Assembly: GCF_017876775.1 (NCBI RefSeq)
Contig: NZ_JAGIOP010000002.1
Span: 2,790,001-2,854,000 of the forward strand
Direction of reading: 5' to 3'
DNA from: Mycolicibacterium lutetiense
GTDB lineage: Bacteria; Actinomycetota; Actinomycetes; Mycobacteriales; Mycobacteriaceae
Length of the DNA: 64,000 nucleotides
In this document: positions 42,319-51,212 of the stretch, piece by piece
Layout: each line of letters begins with the position of its first letter
Numbering within the stretch: position 1 is the first letter of the stretch
Made by a program: the position numbers and the translations under genes
Notes under the pieces: generated by a model
Told to the model about the DNA's origin: nothing
Database searches by the model: none
Seen by the model: the letters and a program-made list of their open reading frames with translations, nothing else

Positions 42319-43902
42319 ATGACGCAGTTTTCGGGTTGGGTCGGAGCCGGTGTGCTGACCGCCGGGGTTTCGGCGGCTCTGCTCGTCGGTGCCGGTGCCG
42401 CCAGCGCCGACACCGACGGCGGCTCGGATCCCGGCCCCGCGACGACGTCGTCGGTGGGGAGCGGAAAGGTGAGCGGCACTGCATCATCCGGCCGCCACCG
42501 ATCCACCCCGCGTTTCAAGCACAGCGATCGCCCCGCGACCACTGCGGCCACTGCGGCGTCACGTCTCCGACAGCGAGTCGACAACGCTGCCGAAAAGGTC
42601 ACCGAGAAGCCGAAGGCAGAACCGGCGCCCCGGCGTCGACTCTCTGCGCTGCGCAGCGAGGTCCGCGAGCAGGTGCGTGAACGTCTGACGCCACCGGCCG
42701 CGGGCGTGGCCGGACGTCGCATATCAACCGTGGACACGGCGACTATCGACGCCCGCGCCACTGGCGCCCCGAATCCACTGGACGCAATCTCGCAAGTGGC
42801 CACTCGGGTGACGGAGGCGATCGGCTCGGCCGTCTTCAACACCATCGGCACGGTGATCCAAGCCGCCGACGGCCCGCCCGTGGTGCCTCCCGCACTCCGC
42901 GATTCGGTTGAGGTGAGCAGTTCGACGCTGGTCGTCTCACCGGGCAACGAGGTTCCCGCCGACTGGTATTTCCCGACGCAGGGCAAACCGGAGCGGATGA
43001 TCTACCTGCAGCACGGTTTCATCGCCACCGGTCCGATGTACAGCTACACGGCGTCCTATCTCGCCGACCGCACCAACAGCGTGGTGGTGGTCACCACGGT
43101 GACCTCCAACCCATTCGCCGAGGGCGGCATGTGGCTCGGCGGGGACAACATGCACAAGTCCATCGCGCAACTTTTCCTCGACCCCGACCGAGAAGCCTTG
43201 AACGCCAGTATGTCTACGGCGACGCTGAAGGCAGGCCACGAGACGTTCGCGGTGCCTCAGCGGTTCGTGCTCGTCGGGCATTCTCTCGGCGGCGGCTTTG
43301 CACCGGGAGTGGCCGGCTACTACGCCGAGGGACTGGTGGCCCGCAGAGCCGATGGCCAGGACGCACCCAACGATCTCGCCGGCGTGGTGCTGCTCGATGG
43401 CGTGCCCTCCGGCGACACGTTGCCGAACGCGATGGGCCGCCTCAAGGCGCTTGAGGCCAGCAATGGCAACGATCCGGCCGACTACGTGCCGGTCTACGAG
43501 ATCGGTGCGCCGCTGAACCTCTTCAACTTCATCAGCACGGTGAACGACGATCTTTCGGCGGCGCGGCCCGGAAAGTTCAACGGCGTCGTCGTCAACGGCG
43601 GTGTGCACATGGACGGGATGCTCGGCGGCAACCCCCTGATCCAGGCCGTGGCCTACCTCGTTGCCGGTACCCCGCAGCCGCAGAATCCGCCGGCCGTGCA
43701 GTCGTTGATGGCCGGCTGGGTCAACGACATGTTCGAGGGCAACATCGATCCCGTCACCGGCCGCTGCCTGAGTGACTGCGACGGCACCTACGGTGACGCC
43801 GGCGAGACCATCGACATCGACGCCGACCGGGGTGGTGCCACCGGTGTGGTGATCGACTCCGGTTCGTTCATCCCGGCGTCGGTGCTGTCACGGTGGGCAT
43901 AG
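42319..43902 (+). CDS. Secreted alpha/beta hydrolase
   Basis: 527 residues from ATG 42319. A signal peptide (about 1-32, cut near ASADTD) leads into a Ser/Thr/Arg-rich low-complexity region to about 130. The hydrolase domain begins near 195, with HGF (oxyanion loop, YLQHGFIATGP), nucleophile GHSLGGGFAPG (Ser about 318) and likely catalytic His in VNGGVHMDGML (about 433). It should act on an ester in the envelope or outside the cell. A Cys pair near the end (GRCLSDCDG) may form a disulfide. The 3' end overlaps the convergent OsmC gene. Confidence 0.75.
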   Translation: MTQFSGWVGAGVLTAGVSAALLVGAGAASADTDGGSDPGPATTSSVGSGKVSGTASSGRHRSTPRFKHSDRPATTAATAASRLRQRVDNAAEKVTEKPKAEPAPRRRLSALRSEVREQVRERLTPPAAGVAGRRISTVDTATIDARATGAPNPLDAISQVATRVTEAIGSAVFNTIGTVIQAADGPPVVPPALRDSVEVSSSTLVVSPGNEVPADWYFPTQGKPERMIYLQHGFIATGPMYSYTASYLADRTNSVVVVTTVTSNPFAEGGMWLGGDNMHKSIAQLFLDPDREALNASMSTATLKAGHETFAVPQRFVLVGHSLGGGFAPGVAGYYAEGLVARRADGQDAPNDLAGVVLLDGVPSGDTLPNAMGRLKALEASNGNDPADYVPVYEIGAPLNLFNFISTVNDDLSAARPGKFNGVVVNGGVHMDGMLGGNPLIQAVAYLVAGTPQPQNPPAVQSLMAGWVNDMFEGNIDPVTGRCLSDCDGTYGDAGETIDIDADRGGATGVVIDSGSFIPASVLSRWA

Positions 43903-44356
43903 CGCTCACCGGGAAGTTGACCGAGTTGGCGATGAAGCACATCCGGTGGGCTTCATGATGCAACTCCGTGGCATCGCCGACCCGGTCCGGTTCGGCGATG
44001 GTCACCTGCGGCCGTAACGTGACGTCAGTGAAATTGCCACTACCCTCGGCGTTTTCACTCATGGTGCCCTCCGGCCGATCAGCATAGGCCGTCACGGTGA
44101 TGCCGGCTTTGGCGCACAGCGCGAGGTACCAGAGCATGTGGCACTGGGAAAGGCTGACCACGAGCAGTTCCTCGGGGTTCCAGCGCTGCGGGTCTCCCCG
44201 GAAGGCGGGATCAGCGCTGCCCAGGAGCGTCGGTTTACCCGGCGCATCTACGCCCGTCACGTCGTGATCGCGCGCGTAATCGCGGTATCCGCTGGTCCCC
44301 GAACCGGTGTTGCCGGTCCAGGTCACCTCGACCTCGTATCGATGCGTCCTACTCAT
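43868..44356 (-). CDS. OsmC-family protein
   Basis: 162 residues from ATG 44356, chosen because AGAGG lies just upstream; a GTG two codons earlier is possible. OsmC/Ohr fold with ELLVVSLSQCHMLWYLALCA (first conserved Cys, about 82) and HHEAHRMCFIANSVNFPV (second Cys near 145). These Cys reduce organic peroxides in the family. It is convergent with, and overlaps by 35 bases, the hydrolase gene. Confidence 0.85.
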   Translation of the reverse strand: MSRTHRYEVEVTWTGNTGSGTSGYRDYARDHDVTGVDAPGKPTLLGSADPAFRGDPQRWNPEELLVVSLSQCHMLWYLALCAKAGITVTAYADRPEGTMSENAEGSGNFTDVTLRPQVTIAEPDRVGDATELHHEAHRMCFIANSVNFPVSAMPTVTAPTPG

Positions 44357-44385
44357 CGCCACCTCTCACCCACATCGTGCCAACC

Positions 44386-45252
44386 TCAACCGACGCGCCC
44401 ACGCAGGCTCGCCGCCGCATCACGCACCGCGGCCGTGATGGCGTCGACCATCGGACTTTCGAGCTTCCAGCACTGCCAGTACAACGGCACGTCCAGATAC
44501 TGTTCGGCGATCCGGACGAAGTCGTCGTCCACCAGTTCCTCGGGATACATCCCCCAACCCAACCCGGCCCGCACTGCGGCACCGAAGCCTTCGGCAGTCG
44601 GGATGTAATGCGTCGGCCGGACGATGTCTTTGCGGAATACCTTGCGCACCAATTGGTCCTGCAGCGCATCGTGACGACTCCAGGACAGCGAGGGCGCCGC
44701 CTGCGCCGCGTTGCGGGTGAACCCGTCCGGCAGATAACGGTGTAGGTACTCGGCGCTGGCCACCGGCACGTAGCGCATGGCGCCCAGTGGGTGCACCCGG
44801 CATCCCGGCACCGGGTTCCGCTCGGTGGTGACGGCTCCCATCACCACGCCCTCACGCAGCAGGCGTGCCGAGAGGTCCTGATCCTCGATCCTGATGTCGA
44901 ACAGGAAATCGGCAGCCTCGGCGAACACCCCGGTGAACCAGGTCGCCATCGAATCGGCGTTGACCGCGAGCGCGATCCTGGTACGTTGCGCGGTGCCGCC
45001 GCCCATTTCCGCCAGCGTCTCGGACTCCAGCAATGCCGTCTGCGCCGCCAGCCGCAACAGCGGGACACCGGCAGCTGTTGCCGTGCATGGCTTTTCGCGA
45101 ACCACCAGAACTTGACCGACGCGTTGTTCCAGGGCCTTGATGCGCTGACTGACCGCCGAAGGGGTCACGTGCAGACGCTGCGCGGCCGCATCGAAGCTTC
45201 CCAGCTCGACCACCGCAGCGAGGGCAGCAAGCTGCTGGCCGTCGATCTGCAC
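44386..45252 (-). CDS. ArgP/LysG-type LysR regulator
   Basis: 288 residues from GTG 45252. LysR HTH at about 5-60 (QQLAALAAVVELGSFDAAAQ, RLHVTPSAVSQRIKALEQRV). The effector domain (about 90-285) has the ArgP-subfamily look (RIALAVNADSMATWFTGVF). ArgP/LysG proteins sense basic amino acids and activate a LysE exporter. No lysE gene is next to it here; its neighbours are a TetR and an OsmC gene. The regulated gene may therefore be elsewhere. Confidence 0.8.
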   Translation of the reverse strand: MQIDGQQLAALAAVVELGSFDAAAQRLHVTPSAVSQRIKALEQRVGQVLVVREKPCTATAAGVPLLRLAAQTALLESETLAEMGGGTAQRTRIALAVNADSMATWFTGVFAEAADFLFDIRIEDQDLSARLLREGVVMGAVTTERNPVPGCRVHPLGAMRYVPVASAEYLHRYLPDGFTRNAAQAAPSLSWSRHDALQDQLVRKVFRKDIVRPTHYIPTAEGFGAAVRAGLGWGMYPEELVDDDFVRIAEQYLDVPLYWQCWKLESPMVDAITAAVRDAAASLRGRVG

Positions 45253-45261
45253 GCCACGATC

Positions 45262-45927
45262 CTAGTCGGGCAGACCCCCGTCGCCGCGCAAACCGCTGCC
45301 GGTGAACCGGACCAGTTCGTTCACCCATCCGCGGTCCAGGCCGCCGGGCCCCAAAGGCTGTCCATAGAGAGTCAGATCGGAACTCGCCAGCGCACCGATC
45401 ATCGCAAAGATGGCAATTGTGCTGCGCTGCTGACCTTCTCTGGTCTGGATGTCCGGCACCGCCCGACCTGCCGCAGCGAAGAACAACTCGGGCAGACTCG
45501 GTGTGCCCGCCAACTGATCGAGCCAGATCTGGTCTTCGTCCAGGGCAAGCTGATTCATCACCTTGAGCCAACGCAATCCGCCAACCGGGTCCTCGTCGAG
45601 CAGCTTGACATAGGGCGCGACAAGAGCCTCGACGACGTCGCAGACCCCGATCTCGTTGCCCGACTCAGCCACCCGCATCAGCTCCTCGACAACCGCCTGG
45701 AACACCATCGGCGCCCGCCGCCGCGCCACCGCCAACACCAGGTCCCGCTTGGCCGGGAAATGGTAGGCCACCGCGCGACTGGCCACTCCCGCTTCGCGGG
45801 CCACTGCCCGCGAAGCCACCGCACCAATCGATGATTCGGCGAACATTCGCTCGGCGGTGTCGACGATCAGTGCTCGGGTGTCGACATCACGCCGGGGACC
45901 ACGCCTACGGGTCGAGCTTGAGACCAC
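45262..45927 (-). CDS. TetR-family regulator
   Basis: 221 residues from GTG 45927. HTH about 15-60: ALIVDTAERMFAESSIGAVA, SRAVAREAGVASRAVAYHF, PAKRDLV. The C-terminal domain is helical. It is followed by the LysR gene 9 bases downstream, so the pair may be one transcript. The divergent gap upstream contains a small inverted repeat (45980-45996), a candidate self-operator. Confidence 0.8.
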   Translation of the reverse strand: MVSSSTRRRGPRRDVDTRALIVDTAERMFAESSIGAVASRAVAREAGVASRAVAYHFPAKRDLVLAVARRRAPMVFQAVVEELMRVAESGNEIGVCDVVEALVAPYVKLLDEDPVGGLRWLKVMNQLALDEDQIWLDQLAGTPSLPELFFAAAGRAVPDIQTREGQQRSTIAIFAMIGALASSDLTLYGQPLGPGGLDRGWVNELVRFTGSGLRGDGGLPD

Positions 45928-45979
45928 ATCAGGAGCCTAACCACTTGTGGCGCCGTCGTCCTGTGGTCGGTGCAGATCT

Positions 45980-45996
45980 CCTACTACGGTCGTAGG
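45980..45996. promoter_or_regulatory. CCTAC-N7-GTAGG inverted repeat upstream of the TetR gene
   Basis: Five-base arms are exact complements around TACGGTC. The element lies 53 bases before the TetR start and 58 bases before the divergent small ORF, suiting an autorepressor site. The arms are short, so chance is possible. Confidence 0.3.
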
Positions 45997-46053
45997 TCAA
46001 GATCAGACGCCAGCGCGATGTGGGCTGACCTGCATTCTTCGTAGCGTCGAGCC

Positions 46054-46293
46054 ATGACACGAGCACAGCGTTCCCCAGCTATCTCGATGGCCAATTCGAT
46101 GACCGGCGTCGCCCGTGGATGGACGGCGCGAGACACCGTCGTCGCTCCCGGTCTCTGGCGGCGCGCGGTGGCCGCGGTGCGCGCAGCACTGGCCGCCGTA
46201 CCCCGGCCCGACCTGAAGCAGCCCTACTATCCGCCGCCGCGTGAAGGCTTCGTCGAGGACGCCGCGATGTCACGCGAGATGTGGCGACTCTGA
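46054..46293 (+). CDS. Small basic protein, unknown function
   Basis: 79 residues from ATG 46054. Arg/Ala-rich first half (WRRAVAAVRAALAAVPRPD) and a Pro/Tyr-rich end (QPYYPPPREGF). No signal peptide or membrane segment is clear and no family is recognised. It is immediately upstream of the histidine-kinase gene, on the same strand, and may belong to its transcript. Confidence 0.45.
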   Translation: MTRAQRSPAISMANSMTGVARGWTARDTVVAPGLWRRAVAAVRAALAAVPRPDLKQPYYPPPREGFVEDAAMSREMWRL

Positions 46294-46362
46294 GTGCCGA
46301 TATCCGGCCCCGGGGAATCCGGCCGCAGAAGATCCGACTGCAGTAGGAGGCGCAGCGACGCG

Positions 46363-47601
46363 TTGACCTTCTACGATCAGCAGATGCTCGGGAGCATCGC
46401 GCGCGGATTGCGTGCGCACATGCGCCGGCGGGGATACGCCCTGCCGGTGGGCTACAACTGGGCCATCGTGTTGGCATTCGACACCACCGTGATGGGTGCC
46501 GGTGTGGTGGCGATGTTGCAGCGCCCCATGGCCGACCATCCGGCCGGCCTGCTCGCAGTCGTCGTCTGTATCGCTCCGTTCGCGTTGTTCTACCTGTCCG
46601 GTGTCGATTTCAAGGCTCCGATCGTCTGGGCAACCTGGACCACCTCGACCGCGATCCTGCTGTTCGCGACGGCGACACCGGTCGCCAATGACTTCGCTCC
46701 GCTGATCGCGGTGCTGATGGTCGGCGAGGTCGCCTCACTCTCGGGGGTGTGGGCCGGATTCCTCGCGTCGCTGACCGCGGCCGCCCTGCTGCTGACCGCC
46801 GCGGCCCAGCATCGTCTCGATGCGCTGCCGCTCTATCTGGGAATCCTCGGGATGGGCTGGCTGGTGGGTTATCTCGTGCACACCCAGCAGCAGCTCATGC
46901 GGGAGCAACAGGAGTCGCAAGCCGCGCAGGCCCGCCACGCCGCGGCCGATGAGCGGCGACGTATCGCCCGCGAGGTCCACGACGTGATCGCGCATTCGCT
47001 GAGCGTGACCCTGCTGCACGTGACCGGGGCGCGCCGCGGGTTGCAGCAGGACCGCGACGTCGACGATGCGGTCGAGGCATTGGAGCAAGCCGAACGCCTG
47101 GGCCGCCAGGCCATGGCCGACATCCGGCGCACGGTCGGACTTCTCGACGGCGCCCCGATGAGCATGGCCCCCGAACCCGGAGTCGACGACATCTGTTTCC
47201 TGATCGAAGATTTCGTACGTGCCGGGCTCAACGTGGACTTCGACGCCACCGGCCGTACCGATGTGGTCTCCGCCGCGGTGGGCTTGGCGTTGTACCGCAT
47301 CGCCCAGGAGTCACTGGCGAATATCGCCAAACACGCGCCTGATGCGGAATCGGCGGTGCTACTGAGGATTTCCCGAACCTCGGCCACCTTGACGGTCACC
47401 AACCGACTCCCGGTCCCCGCTTTGGCCGTCAAGAACGGCCGCGATGTGGAGGGCCGCGGTACGCGCGGTATGCGCCAACGCGTCGAGCTGCTCGGCGGAA
47501 TCATCAGTGTCGGCCCCGCCGACGACGGATGGTCGGTGCGCACGAACATCCCGTTGGACGACACTGACCGGGCGCCCCGATGGTGCCCCGTGGTGTCATG
47601 A
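46363..47601 (+). CDS. NarL-type sensor histidine kinase (HisKA_3)
   Basis: 412 residues if started at TTG 46363, which follows AGGAGG by 12 bases. ATG 46384 and GTG 46294 are alternatives, so the start is uncertain. Five to six hydrophobic segments fill about 25-175. The dimerisation/phosphorylation helix is RRRIAREVHDVIAHSLSVTL, with phospho-His near 206. The ATPase domain contains ALYRIAQESLANIAKHAPDA and GRGTRGMRQRVELLGG. It controls the response regulator encoded next, with which it overlaps by ATGA. Confidence 0.85.
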   Translation: MTFYDQQMLGSIARGLRAHMRRRGYALPVGYNWAIVLAFDTTVMGAGVVAMLQRPMADHPAGLLAVVVCIAPFALFYLSGVDFKAPIVWATWTTSTAILLFATATPVANDFAPLIAVLMVGEVASLSGVWAGFLASLTAAALLLTAAAQHRLDALPLYLGILGMGWLVGYLVHTQQQLMREQQESQAAQARHAAADERRRIAREVHDVIAHSLSVTLLHVTGARRGLQQDRDVDDAVEALEQAERLGRQAMADIRRTVGLLDGAPMSMAPEPGVDDICFLIEDFVRAGLNVDFDATGRTDVVSAAVGLALYRIAQESLANIAKHAPDAESAVLLRISRTSATLTVTNRLPVPALAVKNGRDVEGRGTRGMRQRVELLGGIISVGPADDGWSVRTNIPLDDTDRAPRWCPVVS

Positions 47602-48260
47602 CGGGCCCCGTGACCGAGGTTGCCGTCCTCCTGGTCGATGACCAGGACCTGGTGCGCTCCGGGCTGCGACGCATTCTGCGGCGCAAGGACGGCTTCACGA
47701 TCATCGCCGAATGCGCCGATGGCGACGAGGTGCCCGATGCCATCAACCGGTACCGCCCGGATGTGGTGGTGATGGATCTGCGGATGAAACGCGTTGACGG
47801 GATCGAGGCCACCCGGCAGGTGACCGCCCTCGACGGGCCTCCGGTACTGGCGCTGACCACATTCAACGACGACGAGCTGCTCTCGGGCGCGCTGCGCGCC
47901 GGGGCCAGCGGATTCGTCCTCAAGGATTCGTCCGCCGAGGAACTGATCCGAGCGGTGCGCGCGGTGGCACAGGGCGACAGCTACCTGGACCCGGCGGTGA
48001 CATCACGGGTGCTCACCACCTACCGCAAGTCCGCGGCGCCGCGTCGAACCGCCGCCGTCGGCGATCTCACGGCTCGGGAGCTCGACGTGCTGGCACTGAT
48101 CGCCAAGGGGCATTCCAACGCCGAGATCGCCGATGAACTCAGCATCTCCGGGCTCACCGTCAAGAGCCACATCGGCCACATCTTCATCAAGCTCGACCTG
48201 CGTGATCGCGCCGCTGCGATCATCCACGCGTACGACACCGGGCTCGTCTCGCCGCAGTAA
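47598..48260 (+). CDS. NarL/FixJ-family response regulator
   Basis: 220 residues from ATG 47598, overlapping the kinase stop. Receiver domain about 7-120: acidic LLVDDQD, phospho-acceptor Asp in VVVMDLRMKRVDG (about 59), Lys in GFVLKDSSAEEL (about 109). The LuxR-type HTH is about 155-215: LTARELDVLALIAKGHSNAE, IADELSISGLTVKSHIGHIF. The target genes are not visible. The 3' end lies in a 19-bp tandem duplication that includes its stop codon. Confidence 0.9.
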   Translation: MTGPVTEVAVLLVDDQDLVRSGLRRILRRKDGFTIIAECADGDEVPDAINRYRPDVVVMDLRMKRVDGIEATRQVTALDGPPVLALTTFNDDELLSGALRAGASGFVLKDSSAEELIRAVRAVAQGDSYLDPAVTSRVLTTYRKSAAPRRTAAVGDLTARELDVLALIAKGHSNAEIADELSISGLTVKSHIGHIFIKLDLRDRAAAIIHAYDTGLVSPQ

Positions 48261-48280
48261 TCTCGTCTCGCCGCAGTAAT
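48243..48280. repeat. 19-bp perfect tandem duplication over the response-regulator stop
   Basis: The unit CTCGTCTCGCCGCAGTAAT occurs at 48243-48261 and again, unbroken, at 48262-48280. The first copy encodes the last six residues and stop of the response regulator. The second is non-coding and leads into the next gene's start region. It looks like a recent slippage or duplication event. Confidence 0.9.
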
Positions 48281-48294
48281 AGAGTCTTTGGGCT

Positions 48295-49791
48295 ATGGGC
48301 ACATCAGGTAGGCCGACCACGTCGCAGACCGCTGAGTCCGCGGCAGGCGGTGCCGCAGCCGAAATTCACGAAACACACACCGGGATCGTCGCGTTGGTGG
48401 GCAATAGGGCCTACAAGGTCAAGAAACCCGTCATCACAGACTTTCTCGATTTCAGCTCGGTCGAGCGTCGTGAACAGGTGTGCGTTCGTGAGGTTCAGTT
48501 GAACCAGCGATTGGCTCCGGACAGCTACCTCGGGGTCGCCCATTTCTCCGGTCCGGACGGTGGTCAGCCCGAGCCGGTGATCGTGATGCGCAGATATCCC
48601 GATTCGCGCCGACTGACCTCGATCGTCGTCAGTGGCGAACCCGTGGTCGAGCAGCTGTCGGCGATCGCCGAAGCGATCGCCCGGTTTCACGCCGGCGCCG
48701 AACGGTCGGAGGATATCGACCGCGCAGCGACGGTGCCCGCGATCGCCGGCCGGTGGCGTGACAATCTCACCGAGCTGCAGCGGCATGCGGGAACCGTGGT
48801 GCCCGCGGATTCGCTGGCCGAAGTCGATCGACTGGCTGAACAGTTCATCAAGGGTCGTGCCGCACTGTTCGACGACCGCATCGCCAACCGGCACATCGTC
48901 GACGGCCACGGCGACCTGCTGACCGGGGACATGTTCTGCATGCCGGAGGGCCCGGCCATCCTTGACTGTCTCGAGTTCGACGACGACCTGCGCCATGTCG
49001 ACTGCAGCGACGACGCCGCCTTCCTGGCGATGGACCTGGAGTTCCTCGGCCGCCGTGACCTGGCGGATTACTTCCTCGCCGAGTACCAGCGGGTCTCCGG
49101 GGACACGCCGCCGACCGCGTTGGTGGATTTCTACATCGCCTACCGTGCCGTGGTCCGCGCCAAGGTGGACTGCATCAGGGTTCACCAGGGCACATTGAGC
49201 GCCGCGGACGATGCCCGGCGTCATCTCGACATCGCCCTCGATCATCTCCGCCGAGGCACCGTGCGACTGGTCATCGTCGGCGGTGGTCCTGGCACCGGAA
49301 AGACCACACTCGCGCACGCGCTCGCCGAGCAGGTGTCCGCGCGGGTCGTCTCCACTGACGATGTGCGCCGCGAGTTGCAGGAGCGTGGCGTTCTCGACGG
49401 CGCCGCCGGGACCTTAAACGAGGGCCTGTACAGCAACGACAACGTGGCCGCCGTGTATGACGCCGTGCTTGAGCGGGCCCGAGAAACACTGGCCAAGGGG
49501 CAGTCGGTGATCCTCGACGGCACCTGGCGCAATCCGGACCTTCGGCGGCGAGCACGCGACACCGCAGCAGAACTGGCCTGTCCAACGGTGGAATTGGCGT
49601 GCACGGTGCCTCTCGACGAAGCCAAGCAGCGCATCGTGGCGCGCCAGGTCACCAACTCAGATGCCACCCCGCAGATCGCAGAAGGTTTGGCGACCGACGC
49701 CGACTGGTCTGACGCCCACCTCATCAACACCCGCCGCCCGCTCGCGGACTCCGTCGCCGAAGCCCAACGGATCTATTGCTCGACAATCTGA
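48295..49791 (+). CDS. Kinase-like protein with C-terminal P-loop ATPase, Rv2004c-like
   Basis: 498 residues from ATG 48295, the same length I recall for M. tuberculosis Rv2004c. The N-terminal half is an aminoglycoside-phosphotransferase-type fold (about 25-310) with YKVKKPVITDFLDF (Lys), VDGHGDLLTGDMFC as the catalytic HGD loop (about 202), and LDCLEFDDDLR with metal-binding Asp. The C-terminal half is an AAA_33-type kinase with P-loop VGGGPGTGKTTLA (about 326-338). Substrates are unknown. Rv2004c belongs to the DosR dormancy regulon, but I see no clear DosR box here. Confidence 0.8.
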   Translation: MGTSGRPTTSQTAESAAGGAAAEIHETHTGIVALVGNRAYKVKKPVITDFLDFSSVERREQVCVREVQLNQRLAPDSYLGVAHFSGPDGGQPEPVIVMRRYPDSRRLTSIVVSGEPVVEQLSAIAEAIARFHAGAERSEDIDRAATVPAIAGRWRDNLTELQRHAGTVVPADSLAEVDRLAEQFIKGRAALFDDRIANRHIVDGHGDLLTGDMFCMPEGPAILDCLEFDDDLRHVDCSDDAAFLAMDLEFLGRRDLADYFLAEYQRVSGDTPPTALVDFYIAYRAVVRAKVDCIRVHQGTLSAADDARRHLDIALDHLRRGTVRLVIVGGGPGTGKTTLAHALAEQVSARVVSTDDVRRELQERGVLDGAAGTLNEGLYSNDNVAAVYDAVLERARETLAKGQSVILDGTWRNPDLRRRARDTAAELACPTVELACTVPLDEAKQRIVARQVTNSDATPQIAEGLATDADWSDAHLINTRRPLADSVAEAQRIYCSTI

Positions 49792-49877
49792 CCTCCACGG
49801 TCGCCGCCATTACGAAGTATGGTTCCGGTGTAAACCCGGCGCCGCCGGCCGATCTACCGGCCTTGTAAAGTGAAACG

Positions 49878-49897
49878 GCGGCCTCCCTTTAGGCCGC
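49878..49897 (+). promoter_or_regulatory. Hairpin in the leader of the Crp-family gene
   Basis: GCGGCCT and AGGCCGC are complementary with a 6-base loop (CCCTTT), about 55 bases before the Crp-type start and about 90 bases after the preceding gene. It could be a terminator for that gene or a leader structure. It has no U-run. Confidence 0.3.
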
Positions 49898-49952
49898 GAC
49901 CTGCACAAACGTTCCGGGCAGCGAGGTTCGGCACATCCACCAAGGGGGAAAC

Positions 49953-50627
49953 ATGAATGAAGTGCTGGCCCGCGCCGGCATCTTCCAGGGTGTGTCGCCA
50001 GACGCCGTGGCCGCGCTCGTGCGGCAGTTGGAGCCGGTGACCTTCCGTCGCGGGGAGGTCGTGTTCACCGAGGGAGATCCCGGCGAGACGCTGTACATCA
50101 TCACGGCGGGCAAAGTGAAGATCGGCCGCAAATCAATGGACGGGCGCGACAGCCTGATCACGTTGATGGGCCCGTCGGACATGTTCGGAGAGCTCGCCAT
50201 CTTCGATCCGGGCCCGCGGACCTCGTCGGTGACCGCGCTGACCGAGGTGAAGGCGGTCGTGATGAGCCGCAGTGTGCTGCGGAGCTGGATCGCCGACCGG
50301 CCCGAGATCGCCGAACAACTGCTGCGTGTGCTGGCCCGCCGGTTGCGCCGCACCAACGACAACCTGTCCGACCTGATCTTCACCGATGTGCCGGGCCGGG
50401 TGGCCAAGCAATTGCTGTACCTGGCCCAACGGTTCGGTAGCCGCGACGGCAATGCGCTGCGCGTCGACCACGAGCTGACCCAGGAAGAGATCGCCCAACT
50501 CGTGGGCTCCTCGCGGGAGACGGTCAACAAGGCGCTGTCGGACTTCGCGCAACGCGGCTGGATCCGGGTGCAGGGCCGAAGCATCCTGATCGACAACGCC
50601 GAGCGGCTGGCCAAACGCGCGCACTGA
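49953..50627 (+). CDS. Crp/Fnr-family regulator, Crp paralogue
   Basis: 224 residues from ATG 49953 with AAGGGGGAAA upstream. cAMP-binding beta-barrel about 10-115: phosphate-binding cassette [19 protein letters not shown], whose Arg and Ser-Ser contact cAMP, is intact. C-terminal winged helix about 145-215: [25 protein letters not shown], with the Arg and Glu that read the TGTGA half site. It closely matches M. tuberculosis Crp. M. smegmatis has a second copy (Crp2), and this may be its counterpart. Which copy it is cannot be told from one window. Confidence 0.9.
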   Translation: MNEVLARAGIFQGVSPDAVAALVRQLEPVTFRRGEVVFTEGDPGETLYIITAGKVKIGRKSMDGRDSLITLMGPSDMFGELAIFDPGPRTSSVTALTEVKAVVMSRSVLRSWIADRPEIAEQLLRVLARRLRRTNDNLSDLIFTDVPGRVAKQLLYLAQRFGSRDGNALRVDHELTQEEIAQLVGSSRETVNKALSDFAQRGWIRVQGRSILIDNAERLAKRAH

Positions 50628-50651
50628 GCGTGTGATCACCAGAACATTGTT

Positions 50652-50674
50652 AGTACCCTAACTATTAGGGTACT
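50652..50674. promoter_or_regulatory. 10-bp perfect inverted repeat, probable MarR operator
   Basis: AGTACCCTAA and TTAGGGTACT are exact complements around CTA. The element ends 8 bases before the start of the MarR-type gene, so bound repressor would block its promoter or initiation. Position and symmetry make it the likely autoregulatory site. Confidence 0.65.
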
Positions 50675-50682
50675 TTCTAGGC

Positions 50683-51198
50683 ATGACCGCGGTATCCGAA
50701 GCGCCTGCTGCATCCTCCGGTGCGCGGAGCGCCGATCCCCTGGCCCTCGAACGGCAGGTCTGTTTCGCGCTGGCGGTCAGCAACCGCGCCGTGCTCGCCG
50801 TGTACCGGCCACTGCTCGAGCCGCTGGGCCTGACCCATCCCCAGTACCTGGTGATGCTGGCATTGTGGGATCACCGGCGGTCCGCCTCGGGTGGCATTCC
50901 CCCGTTGTCGGTCAAAGAGATCGCCTCCGCGTTGCAGCTCGATTCGGCGACCCTCTCGCCCATGCTCAAGCGGCTGGAAGCACTCGGCCTGCTGACCCGC
51001 AACCGTCGGGCCGGCGATGAACGCGCGACCGATGTCGAGCTCACCGATGCGGGGATCGCCCTGCGCGAGCGGGCCCTGGCCATCCCTCCCGCGGTGGTGG
51101 AGCGCCTGGGCGTCGACCTCGCCGAACTCGAAGAGCTGCACCGGGTACTGACCCGAATCAACTCAGCTGCGCTAGCGGCCAATTCACTCACCGATTGA
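50683..51198 (+). CDS. MarR-family regulator, OhrR-like
   Basis: 171 residues from ATG 50683. Helix 1 carries a Cys (ERQVCFALAVSNRAV, about residue 26) in the place of the peroxide-sensing Cys of OhrR, and helices that follow match (LEPLGLTHPQYLVMLALWDH). Winged helix about 80-125: LSVKEIASALQLDSATLSPM, LKRLEALGLLTRNRRAGDER. OhrR proteins release DNA when this Cys is oxidised by organic peroxides. No ohr gene is adjacent, so the sensing role is inference. Confidence 0.8.
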   Translation: MTAVSEAPAASSGARSADPLALERQVCFALAVSNRAVLAVYRPLLEPLGLTHPQYLVMLALWDHRRSASGGIPPLSVKEIASALQLDSATLSPMLKRLEALGLLTRNRRAGDERATDVELTDAGIALRERALAIPPAVVERLGVDLAELEELHRVLTRINSAALAANSLTD

Positions 51199-51212
51199 CA
51201 CCAGGAGCCCTC

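Noticed and set aside
48261..48294. Possible DosR box before the Rv2004c-like gene
   Set aside because: The sequence GAGTCTTTGGGCT resembles only one half of the known motif and misses the conserved GGGAC core.
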